Assembly: GCA_022568135.1 (NCBI GenBank)
Contig: JADFFQ010000011.1
Coordinates: 1 to 64,000, forward strand
Source: Planctomycetota bacterium
GTDB taxonomy: Bacteria; Planctomycetota; Phycisphaerae; Phycisphaerales; SM1A02
DNA length: 64,000 bases
Reading direction: 5' to 3'
The notes under the pieces were generated by a model. The model worked only from the letters and a program-made list of their open reading frames with translations, did not search any database and had not been told where the DNA came from. Within the stretch, counting starts at the first letter, position 1, and each line of letters starts with the position of its first letter. Of the stretch, positions 25,327 through 38,151 are shown in pieces. Position numbers and translations under genes: made by a program.

Positions 25327-28300
25327 ATGGTTGCAAAGAACGTGCGCGATTTTGCCAAGCGCGGCGATGCGATCGCCGTACCCACGCTCACCCAGGTGCA
25401 GCACGACTCGTACGAACGCTTCCTTCAACTCAACCAGCCGGTAGACAAGCGCAACCCCAAGTCGGGGTTGGAGGCGTTGCTGCGCGAGGTATTCCCGATC
25501 CAGTCCTATGACGGGACGATGCGGCTGGAGTACCTCTATTACAAGCTCGACGACGCCCGCTACACGCCGGATGAATGCCGAGAGCTTCGCCTGACCTACG
25601 GCATGCCCTTCCGAATCGGGGTGCGCCTGGTGCGTGAAGGCGTGTCGGAGATTCCCGAGGAAGAGATCTATCTTGGTGAGATCCCCATCATGATGGGCGG
25701 TGGCGAGTTCATCGTCAACGGCGCCGAGCGGGTGATCGTCAGCCAACTTCACCGCTCACCGGGGGTGGACTTCGGCATCAGTTCAGCCGTTGGTGACCGT
25801 CCGCTGCACTCGGCCCGCATCATTCCTGAGCGCGGCTCCTGGATCGAGCTGGAGGTCACCAAGAAGGATGTGCTGACGATGCGGATCGATCAGTCCACGA
25901 AGATCGCCGCCACCACGTTCCTGCGCGCTCTGGACGAGCAATACAGCACCATGGACGCGTTGATCGGGTTGTTCTATGACATTCAGGAGATCAAGCTCGA
26001 GAAGCTCCGTCCTGAGCATTACACGGCCGAGCCGATCATCGATGAGGATGGGGTTGAAGTACGCCGCGCGGGGGAACAGATCGGTGATGCGATTGAGAAG
26101 ATCCTCGCCCAGAGCTGGACCACCGTGCGCGTCATCCAAGACCCCGGCGATCCGCTGCTGCTCAATACGCTCGCGGAGGAGAAGCTTGATTTCCTCGGGG
26201 AGGTGACGGAACACGAAGCGGCGCTGTTGAAGATTTACGGTCGGCTGCGGCCTGGGAACCCCCCTCAGGTCGAGAAGGCACGTTCCTTGTTCCACGAAAA
26301 GTTCTTCGACGAGAATCGCTATCGGCTAGGCAAAGTCGGCCGGTTCCGTATCAACCGCAAATTCGAAATGGACGTCCCGGAGGACGTGATGCACATCCGT
26401 GCCGAGGACTTCCTCGCGGTGATCCGATACATCATGGATTTGCGGGCGAAGCGCAACAAGGCCCACGTGGACGACATCGATCACCTTGGCAACCGGCGGC
26501 TCCGCACCCTCGACGAACTGGCTATTGAGGAGATGCGCAAGGGCTCCCTCAAGCTGCGGCGGACCGTTCAAGAACGCATGAGCATCAAGGATCCGGATGA
26601 GCTGAGCAAGATCGCGGACCTCGTCAACTCGAAATCCATTAGTAGTGCCATTGAGTTCTTCTTCGGCCGCAGCGAGCTGTCCCAGGTGGTCGATCAGACG
26701 AACCCGCTTTCGATGTTGGTGCACGAGCGCCGCCTGTCGGCGTTAGGCCCGGGCGGGCTGAACCGAAAGCGGGCCGGCTTCGAGGTCCGCGACGTCCACA
26801 TCTCACACTATGGGCGCATCTGTCCAATCGAAACGCCCGAGGGCACCAACATCGGGCTGATCGCATCACTCGGCATCTATAGCAAAATTGACCAGTACGG
26901 CTTCTTGCTCACGCCGTATCGCAAGGTCAAGAAGAGCAAGGTGACTGGCGAGGTGGAGTACCTGCGGGCGGACCAGGAGATGAAGGCGATACTCGCGACT
27001 TCTGACGTGCTCGATGAGTCCGGTCGGATTACCCAGCGGCAGGTCCTGGCCCGAGTCAGCGGCGACCTGGCTCAGGTCGATGCGTCAGACGTGCAATACG
27101 TGGACATCTCACCGAAGCAGACGGTCGGGGTGTCGGCGGCGCTGATCCCGTTCCTCGAACATGACGATGCCAACCGCGCGCTGATGGGGTCCAACATGCA
27201 GCGGCAGGCGGTACCGGTGATCAAACCCGATCCCCCGATCGTCGCCACCGGCATGGAGAGGATCGTGGGCGAGTACTCGGGCATGATCGTCAACGCCAAG
27301 AGAGGAGGGACCGTCACCTACGTTGATGCGGATCGCATCGTTATCGACAACGCTGATGAATACGAGCTTCGCAAGTTCGTCGGTCTCAACGAACGCACGT
27401 GCCAGAATCAGAAGCCGATCGTCCGACTGGGACAGAAGGTCAAGGAAGGGCAAATCCTCGCCGACGGCGCGTCTACCATACACGGCCAGCTGGCCATCGG
27501 CAAGAACATTCTGGTCGCGTTCAGTACCTTTGACGGCTACAACTTCGAGGATGCGATCGTCATCTCCGAGCGTTTGCTCAAGGAGGACGTGTTCACCTCG
27601 ATTCACATTGAGAGCTTCGATGTCGAAGTTCGCGAGACGAAGCTGGGGCGAGAAGAGTTCACCCGCGACATTCCCAACGTCTCGGAGAAGATGCTGTCGA
27701 ACCTCGATGAGAACGGCGTGATCCGCATCGGGGCCCGCGTAAACCCCGGCGACATCCTCGTCGGCAAGGTCAGCCCCAAGAGCAAATCGGAGCTGACGCC
27801 AGAGGAAAAACTGCTGCATGCGATCTTCGGCCGAGCCGGCGAGGATGTGAAGAACGACTCCCTGGAAGTTCCCGCAGGCACGGCCGGAATGGTCATCGGC
27901 GCCAAGCGGTTCAGTCGCCGAATGCACCTCTCCGACGAACAGAAAAGGGAGGTCAAGAAGAATACGGCCAAGTACGAGCGTCAGATGAACGCCAAGGCCG
28001 TCACGTTGTTCCGGCAAATGGTCCGCCAAATGAACGAGGTGCTGGGTACGGAGATGGTGGATCCCTCGACGCGACAGAAGGTCGGGGCGTCAGATATCCC
28101 CGAGGTCATCCTGGAACAGATCGAGACCTTTGATTCGAAGTGGATCAAGGGGAACAAGGATGCCAAGGCCCAGGCGGAGAGAATTCGCGATCAATTCTGG
28201 CCCCGAATCATCGCCATTGAACAGGAGCGGGAACGCAAGCTCGCGCACATGAAGCGCGGTGATGAATTGCCATCGGGTGTGCTGGAGATGGTCAAAGTCT

Positions 28301-29112
28301 ACCTGGCCACCAAGCGTCAACTGGCCGTCGGCGACAAGATGGCCGGACGGCATGGTAATAAGGGCGTCATCTCCCGCATTGTTCCTGTGGAGGACATGCC
28401 GTTCCTCGAGGACGGGACGCCGGTGGATCTGCTGCTGAATCCCCTCGGCGTGCCGTCGCGGATGAATGTTGGCCAAATCCTTGAGACGCACCTGGGTTGG
28501 GCGGCGGCGGTATTGGGTTTTCAGGCGGTTACTCCTGTCTTCGACGGAGCAACTGAAGAGGAGGTGCTCGCCAGCATCGACGAGGCGAACGACCACGTCC
28601 AACAGCGCCTCGTACGGTTCGAGGAGACGGGCGAGGCCCCCGGCGACTCCCGCGAACTGCTTGTTCGCCTGCCCTATGGCGGCAAGGTGCAGCTTTACGA
28701 CGGGCGAACGGGCGAGCCATTTCATCAGAAGACAACCGTCGGGTATCTGTACATGCTCAAGCTTCACCATCTGGTGGATGACAAGATCCACGCCCGGGCC
28801 ACCGGGCCGTACAGCCTGATTACCCAGCAACCGCTTGGCGGCAAGGCGAGAACCGGAGGCCAGCGCTTCGGCGAGATGGAAGTCTGGGCCTTGGAAGGCT
28901 ACGGCGCGGCCTACGTCCTCCAGGAGCTGCTCACCGTCAAGAGCGACGACGTGGAAGGACGCACCAAAATCTACGACTCAATGGTCAAGGGCATCAACAT
29001 ACTCGAAGCCGGCATGCCGGTCGTCTTTGACGTGCTGTGTTATGAAATCAAAGGCCTCGGTCTGAACATCACGCTGGAGAAACAGCAACTTGAAGGGGTA
29101 AGTCTCTTGTAA
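25327..29112 (+). CDS. rpoB: DNA-directed RNA polymerase beta subunit
   Basis: A 1261-residue core RNA polymerase subunit. Recognised blocks: fork/rifampicin region [18 protein letters not shown]...[26 protein letters not shown], the [14 protein letters not shown] block, [13 protein letters not shown], and the C-terminal [22 protein letters not shown] 25327 is preceded by GAGGTGA. In the rifampicin cluster, several side positions differ from E. coli (F514V, M515V, N518T, E523M, I524L, T525V, K527E in E. coli numbering), while S512, Q513, D516, H526, R529 and S531 are kept. It is followed by rpoC after 116 bp. Confidence 0.98.
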   Translation: MVAKNVRDFAKRGDAIAVPTLTQVQHDSYERFLQLNQPVDKRNPKSGLEALLREVFPIQSYDGTMRLEYLYYKLDDARYTPDECRELRLTYGMPFRIGVRLVREGVSEIPEEEIYLGEIPIMMGGGEFIVNGAERVIVSQLHRSPGVDFGISSAVGDRPLHSARIIPERGSWIELEVTKKDVLTMRIDQSTKIAATTFLRALDEQYSTMDALIGLFYDIQEIKLEKLRPEHYTAEPIIDEDGVEVRRAGEQIGDAIEKILAQSWTTVRVIQDPGDPLLLNTLAEEKLDFLGEVTEHEAALLKIYGRLRPGNPPQVEKARSLFHEKFFDENRYRLGKVGRFRINRKFEMDVPEDVMHIRAEDFLAVIRYIMDLRAKRNKAHVDDIDHLGNRRLRTLDELAIEEMRKGSLKLRRTVQERMSIKDPDELSKIADLVNSKSISSAIEFFFGRSELSQVVDQTNPLSMLVHERRLSALGPGGLNRKRAGFEVRDVHISHYGRICPIETPEGTNIGLIASLGIYSKIDQYGFLLTPYRKVKKSKVTGEVEYLRADQEMKAILATSDVLDESGRITQRQVLARVSGDLAQVDASDVQYVDISPKQTVGVSAALIPFLEHDDANRALMGSNMQRQAVPVIKPDPPIVATGMERIVGEYSGMIVNAKRGGTVTYVDADRIVIDNADEYELRKFVGLNERTCQNQKPIVRLGQKVKEGQILADGASTIHGQLAIGKNILVAFSTFDGYNFEDAIVISERLLKEDVFTSIHIESFDVEVRETKLGREEFTRDIPNVSEKMLSNLDENGVIRIGARVNPGDILVGKVSPKSKSELTPEEKLLHAIFGRAGEDVKNDSLEVPAGTAGMVIGAKRFSRRMHLSDEQKREVKKNTAKYERQMNAKAVTLFRQMVRQMNEVLGTEMVDPSTRQKVGASDIPEVILEQIETFDSKWIKGNKDAKAQAERIRDQFWPRIIAIEQERERKLAHMKRGDELPSGVLEMVKVYLATKRQLAVGDKMAGRHGNKGVISRIVPVEDMPFLEDGTPVDLLLNPLGVPSRMNVGQILETHLGWAAAVLGFQAVTPVFDGATEEEVLASIDEANDHVQQRLVRFEETGEAPGDSRELLVRLPYGGKVQLYDGRTGEPFHQKTTVGYLYMLKLHHLVDDKIHARATGPYSLITQQPLGGKARTGGQRFGEMEVWALEGYGAAYVLQELLTVKSDDVEGRTKIYDSMVKGINILEAGMPVVFDVLCYEIKGLGLNITLEKQQLEGVSLL

Positions 29113-29228
29113 TCAAGCTTTCAGCGGTCTGCCGTCGGCGATTGGCTCGATTGCCGGCGACAGGCGGATGATGGCTGCTGCCCACATTCTTGAACCGCAC
29201 GTTGAGCGCTAGGAGTTGAGTGCTACCA

Positions 29229-33647
<4,419 letters not shown>

Positions 33648-33783
33648 CGATCCTCTGATAAGGGCGTCCGGGGTGCCGCTCAGGGCGAGCACGCTGGCCC
33701 ACGCCATGAGGCCGGAGGCCCCGACGGAAGGAAATCTCTGTTTGGGAATTGAATAGTTCTCGGTTTCCGGTAGGATTTTGGGG

Positions 33784-33789
33784 TATGAT
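33784..33789 (+). promoter_or_regulatory. Possible -10 element upstream of the Cys-rich subtilase
   Basis: TATGAT lies 112 bp before the ATG in an AT-richer patch. No good -35 is found at 16-18 bases, so this is weak. Confidence 0.3.
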
Positions 33790-33901
33790 GAGGGCGCGGA
33801 TGCATCCCTGCGCGCACTGAGGCCGAACCTGTATTAAGGCAAATCCCACTGCATCCAACTCCGACGACGCCCGCCGGATTCGACCAAATGGAGGCTGACG
33901 C

Positions 33902-36900
33902 ATGTTGCTGAAACGAGCCCTCTTCATTGGTTTGTTTGTGTTTGCCGCCATGGCACTGGCGGGACATGACCCGCAGCCTACGGCCAGGAAACCGGTGCCC
34001 GATCGGCCGAGTGCCAAGAACGTCCCGTCACCTAGCGGCAGGGATCTCAGCCACATCAATCGGCAAACCGGGCTGGCCCAGGGAAGGGTCGAGCGTGAAC
34101 AGGCCGGCGATCTCATTCCGCGAAAGCCGCTACGAAAGCCCGCCGAGGTCATCAAGCCGCCGGTGACGAGCGGAAAGCTCATCGTCAAGTTCAGGGATGA
34201 GGTCAAGGCCCGGTCACGAGATGAGGGGCGAGTCGTCTCGCTGGCGGGGGTGGATACCACAGATGTCGAGCAGCTGGCAGCTGATTTGGGCGTGAGGTTC
34301 CTCCCAGCGCTGCATCGGGACGATGCCAAACTGGCCGAGCTTGAGCAGCGAGCGGCGGTCCACAGCGGCAAGGCTCAGCCCGACTTGGCGGGGATCATGT
34401 ACGTACAGGGGCCACCCGACGCCCTCGAGCAGGCGGCGGCGACCCTCCACGCGATGGACATCGTCGAGTACGTCGAGTTTGAGCCACAGTGGGAGCTGGA
34501 CCTCGGACTCGGGACTCTCGGGGCGTGCTGCATGCCGGACGGATCGTGCGCGGAGATGACCGAGCGCTCCTGCCTTGCGGCTGGCGGCTCCTACTTGGGC
34601 GGCGGCACCCTCTGCCCCGATCCCCCCGACCCATGCGGCGTCTGCGCCGGCAGCTGCTTCGATCCGGCGGGCAACGGCACCCCCGGCTGCTTCAACGCGT
34701 TAAATCCGGACTGCTGCAGCACCGTGTGCGACCTCATACCCGAAACGGCCTACTGCTGTACCGATGAGTGGGATGCGTTCTGTGCCGAAGTGGCTGCGCA
34801 GTTCTGCGGCCTTGCCTGCGGCCATCCCGCAGCCGGAAGCTGCTTCGAGTCCAATGGCAACCCCTATTGCAACATCGAAGGCTGTTGCGAAACCGTCTGT
34901 GAAATCGAGCCCCTGTGCTGCGATGCGGACGAGCAATGGGATGACCTCTGCGCCGCCATCGCGGGGCTGTTCTGTGAAGGGTGCAACGCCAACTCGGGAA
35001 CCTGTTACGAACCCAACGGTACGCCGGGATGCGATGATCCGGCTTGCTGTGATCTGGTCTGCGAGATCGATCCGATGTGCTGCGACGAGGAGTGGGACAC
35101 CAACTGCGCCCTGATCGCTCAATTCGGGTGCGAGTCGCCGACCGGGTGCCCAAGCGTGGGGAGTTGTCTAGACGCGCACCCAACTCCGGGCTGTGAGAAC
35201 GGGGCCTGCTGCGAGCTGGTGTGCATAGCCGAACCCCTCTGCTGCGACTTCGCGTGGGATGAGGGGTGCGTTGACTTGGCCGCGAGCCTCTGCCAATCAG
35301 ATGACACGGGCCCGACACCAGACTTCACACCGCTGCAAGGTTACCGTAGCCTCGATACGGGTGGGTTTGATCTCGAACCAACACCCTTTGATCCCTATGC
35401 CGGGCTGTACGGCCTGGGTGCCTTTGTCTTTGAGGTGCTTGGCGTCGGCGAGCAGAACCAGGCCCGAGGCGCGACCATCAACGTCGGCGTGGTCGAGTTC
35501 CAGGCCACCATCAACCACGAAGACCTCGACGTGAACCTGGATCCGGAGTTGGAGCCCGATGATCTGTTCTTCTTCTCGCCGGCCCACGGCACAGCGACCC
35601 TCGGGGAGATCGTGGGCTTGGAAAACGGGTTCGGCGTTACCGGTATCGCCCCGGACGCTCAAGGATGGTTCTTCCCGATCGAGGCCATTAGTACCGGCGG
35701 ACGGGCGTTCGCGGCCTGGACCAGCGCCCTGATGACATTCGGGCCCGGCGACGTTCTCTCAGCATCGTACGGACCGGTGGGCTGCGGCACGCTGGCCAGC
35801 GGTGAAACCATGTGGATTTTGTTCCGGCAGGCCAGCGACCTGGGAATCACCGTGTGTCTCTCCGCCGGCAACGACTGCTGCAATCTGGAGACCGCCCCAC
35901 AGTTCGACGGCGAAGACAGCGGGGTGATCATCGTCGGAGCCGGATTCGCCGGCCCGCCCTGGTGCCGGCTTGGCTTTAGCAACTTTCACGAGTCGCCCAA
36001 CTCAGCCAATGTCGATGAGCAGGTGCACGTGCAGGCTTGGGGCACGGCCATCACCACTCTGGGCTACGGCGGACTGTTCCTCGGTGACGCAGATCCCAAC
36101 AGGGCCTACACCGCCGGCTTCGGCGGGACGAGCAGCGCCGCCCCCATGATCGCCGGGCTGGTGGCCAATCTGCAAGGACTGGCCAAACAGTTCTATGGCA
36201 TCGCCCTGGCGCCGGAGCAAATCCGCAGCATCATCACGGGATGTCCCGGCTCCGCCTTCCCGCAATGCCTCGTTCCATTCTGTGATGAGGATTTGCTGCC
36301 GGGCGAGCCCGACATCGATCCACCGACTCCCTGCGTCGGCGACCTCGATCCGGAAGGCGACCCCAACGTCATCGGCCCGTTCCCCAGGGCGGTGGAGTGC
36401 GGGCTGAGCGTCATCACCAGCAACTGGTTTGACTCAGCGCCGTTGATCGATGACATCACGATCCTTCGCGGCAACCTGGTCTACGGCAACGTCTTCTCGA
36501 TCAAGGCATCTGACAACAACTACCTCGTCATCGAGTCTGAGTACACCACCCCCAGCCACGGCGGAGGCGGCGGGCCCGAGAATCCGCAATACATCAGCTT
36601 CGGCGAGGTCACCGACGTGCTCGTCACCGCCCATGCGGACCTCCCCGGCGCGAGCGCCTTGCTGGTCGAAGTTGAGTCCCACACAAGCAGTGGCACGAGC
36701 ATCATGTTCGTCGAGTTGTGGGATTGGGGCTGGAATCGCTACGCCTTCGTCGGTTTCGCCGGGCTCAGGGGGCTGATCGATGGGCTGGATCCCCTGTTCC
36801 AATTCCCCGTCGATGGTGCGTCCCGATACATCAACCAATCGGACCAGCGGGTTCTCATTCGGGTTTGGACCCTCGCGGTAGGCGGAAACTCCCCGCCCGG

Positions 36901-36997
36901 CTTCGGGCTGCCCCCCAACGACTACCGGGTGCACCATGATTTGATCAATCTGGAGCTATTCGAGGACTTCGGCGATATCTTTGAACCTAATCCGTAA
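33902..36997 (+). CDS. Large secreted subtilase-like protein with Cys-rich repeats; catalytic Asp replaced by Glu
   Basis: A 1031-residue exported protein. Signal peptide (about 1-20, ALFIGLFVFAAMALAG), then a linker and an inhibitor-I9-like segment (SGKLIVKFRDEV...). Cys-rich section about 208-465: one GACCMPDGSC unit, then four units of the pattern GSC...GxPxC..CC..VC...CC..(E)W...C. S8 fold at about 515-780: His562 in SPAHGTAT, oxyanion Asn in SAGNDC, Ser744 in FGGTSSAAP. The triad Asp position holds Glu532 (VGVVEFQATINHEDL), so activity is uncertain. The last about 250 residues are unrecognised. A strong terminator follows. Confidence 0.85.
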   Translation: MLLKRALFIGLFVFAAMALAGHDPQPTARKPVPDRPSAKNVPSPSGRDLSHINRQTGLAQGRVEREQAGDLIPRKPLRKPAEVIKPPVTSGKLIVKFRDEVKARSRDEGRVVSLAGVDTTDVEQLAADLGVRFLPALHRDDAKLAELEQRAAVHSGKAQPDLAGIMYVQGPPDALEQAAATLHAMDIVEYVEFEPQWELDLGLGTLGACCMPDGSCAEMTERSCLAAGGSYLGGGTLCPDPPDPCGVCAGSCFDPAGNGTPGCFNALNPDCCSTVCDLIPETAYCCTDEWDAFCAEVAAQFCGLACGHPAAGSCFESNGNPYCNIEGCCETVCEIEPLCCDADEQWDDLCAAIAGLFCEGCNANSGTCYEPNGTPGCDDPACCDLVCEIDPMCCDEEWDTNCALIAQFGCESPTGCPSVGSCLDAHPTPGCENGACCELVCIAEPLCCDFAWDEGCVDLAASLCQSDDTGPTPDFTPLQGYRSLDTGGFDLEPTPFDPYAGLYGLGAFVFEVLGVGEQNQARGATINVGVVEFQATINHEDLDVNLDPELEPDDLFFFSPAHGTATLGEIVGLENGFGVTGIAPDAQGWFFPIEAISTGGRAFAAWTSALMTFGPGDVLSASYGPVGCGTLASGETMWILFRQASDLGITVCLSAGNDCCNLETAPQFDGEDSGVIIVGAGFAGPPWCRLGFSNFHESPNSANVDEQVHVQAWGTAITTLGYGGLFLGDADPNRAYTAGFGGTSSAAPMIAGLVANLQGLAKQFYGIALAPEQIRSIITGCPGSAFPQCLVPFCDEDLLPGEPDIDPPTPCVGDLDPEGDPNVIGPFPRAVECGLSVITSNWFDSAPLIDDITILRGNLVYGNVFSIKASDNNYLVIESEYTTPSHGGGGGPENPQYISFGEVTDVLVTAHADLPGASALLVEVESHTSSGTSIMFVELWDWGWNRYAFVGFAGLRGLIDGLDPLFQFPVDGASRYINQSDQRVLIRVWTLAVGGNSPPGFGLPPNDYRVHHDLINLELFEDFGDIFEPNP

Positions 36998-37039
36998 TGA
37001 TCATCGCCTCGATCGCTTGCCGTTGATAAAGACCCCAAG

Positions 37040-37067
37040 GCTCCCTCGCAAGAGAGGGAGCTTTTTT
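37040..37067 (+). terminator. Rho-independent terminator after the Cys-rich subtilase
   Basis: GCTCCCTC (37040-37047), loop GCAAGA, GAGGGAGC (37054-37061), then six T. Perfect 8-bp stem, 43 bp past the stop codon. It is the clearest intrinsic terminator in the window. Confidence 0.92.
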
Positions 37068-37123
37068 CTTTGGTCGCCACGCTGTCGCCACCCCGGAGCA
37101 ACGATCCCAAGAGCAGTGTGCGG

Positions 37124-37588
37124 CTACCTGCCGATGGGCTCCTTGGGGCCGCACGAGCCTGCGGGGCGAACATAGGTCATGCACACCCGGTTGCCCGGCG
37201 GGGGGAACTCGACTTCGGTCATGTGCGCTCGTATCAACACGATACCTCGACCGCAGGGAATGCCGAGGTTCTCCTGCCTCGTCGGATCGGGTACAGCCTG
37301 TGGGTCGAAGCCTACACCCTGATCTTCGATCTCGATCACCACCCAAGACCGGGCGATACGATACTCCAGCGTCACGGTCTTGCCCGGATCATTCCTGGTC
37401 CCGTGCTCCAACACGTTGGCCAGCGCTTCGGCCATGGCCAGGCGGACGGCGAAACGACTCGACCGGCCATAGCCGCGCCGCTCAATCATCTCCAGCACAC
37501 TGCCCTGGGCTGGCTCGATCTCTTGGCGACGATTGCGCAGAACCAACCGGCCCTCAAGAACATCGTGATCCGAGGTGCGCTCAATCAT
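37124..37588 (-). CDS. RsbW/SpoIIAB-like anti-sigma-factor kinase (HATPase)
   Basis: A 154-residue GHKL ATPase of the anti-sigma/serine-kinase type. N-box EALANVLEHG, G1 box DQGVGFDP and G2 box GRGIVLIRAHM are visible; there is no membrane segment or histidine-kinase H-box. Such proteins bind a sigma factor and inactivate their antagonist by phosphorylating a Ser on its STAS domain. The gene follows a STAS antagonist gene with 41 bp between them, forming a minimal partner-switching pair. No sigma factor or PP2C phosphatase is adjacent, so the controlled regulator is not visible. Confidence 0.87.
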   Translation of the reverse strand: MIERTSDHDVLEGRLVLRNRRQEIEPAQGSVLEMIERRGYGRSSRFAVRLAMAEALANVLEHGTRNDPGKTVTLEYRIARSWVVIEIEDQGVGFDPQAVPDPTRQENLGIPCGRGIVLIRAHMTEVEFPPPGNRVCMTYVRPAGSCGPKEPIGR

Positions 37589-37629
37589 GCCGGCGCAAAA
37601 AAAGGCCCGGTGATGACGCGTCGCGTGCT

Positions 37630-37989
37630 CTACGTGAAGCTGGCCAGCGCCTGCTCGGCACTGTCATGAATCTGGAAGAGCTTGTTGAGCTTGGTAATCA
37701 CAAAGACCTCGTAGATCTGCGGATCGATGTTCGCCAGGCGCAGCTGGCCGTCTTTGCCTCGGATCTGGTTGTTGATGGTGATTAGGGTACCCAGCGCCGC
37801 GGAGGAGAGGTGGTCAACGTTCTCGAAGCTGATCAACACCTTCGGCTGCGGCTTCCTCTCCACCAGTTGGCTGATTTCTTCGCCGATCTGTTGAATGTTC
37901 GCCTCATCGAGAATGTTGCGATCGACAAACTCGATGCGCAATACGTCATCCTGCTCGAGCACGCGGATACGGGAAGCTGCGGAAGTCAT
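37630..37989 (-). CDS. STAS-domain anti-anti-sigma factor (RsbV/SpoIIAA-like)
   Basis: A 119-residue STAS protein. The phosphorylatable Ser is expected in DHLSSAALGTLI, matching the DSSGLG-type position of SpoIIAA, with VLISFENV before it and DGQLRLANIDPQIYEVF after. ATG 37989 (MTSAASRIRVLEQ) with AAGGGG upstream is preferred to the in-frame extension at 38052. Transcribed upstream of the RsbW-like gene, the usual antagonist-then-kinase order. Confidence 0.87.
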   Translation of the reverse strand: MTSAASRIRVLEQDDVLRIEFVDRNILDEANIQQIGEEISQLVERKPQPKVLISFENVDHLSSAALGTLITINNQIRGKDGQLRLANIDPQIYEVFVITKLNKLFQIHDSAEQALASFT

Positions 37990-38151
37990 GGCGAGACCCC
38001 TTTGGGGCGAACCCAACGATAGCCTACTCGCGGGGGCCGACCAAGGCAACACAGGGCCATAACGCTCGCCCCGCGGGCGAGAAGGGGGTGCCCCCGCCCG
38101 TCAAAGAGCGACCGCCCCTTCGATGCTCCATTGTGTGCTGGCTGCAGCGCC

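Noticed and set aside
33648-33901. Riboswitch or leader RNA after rpoC
   Set aside because: No conserved riboswitch core could be recognised by eye.
37040-37067. Bidirectional terminator for the RsbW-like gene
   Set aside because: The stem is followed by T only on the plus strand; the minus-strand side has no matching run.
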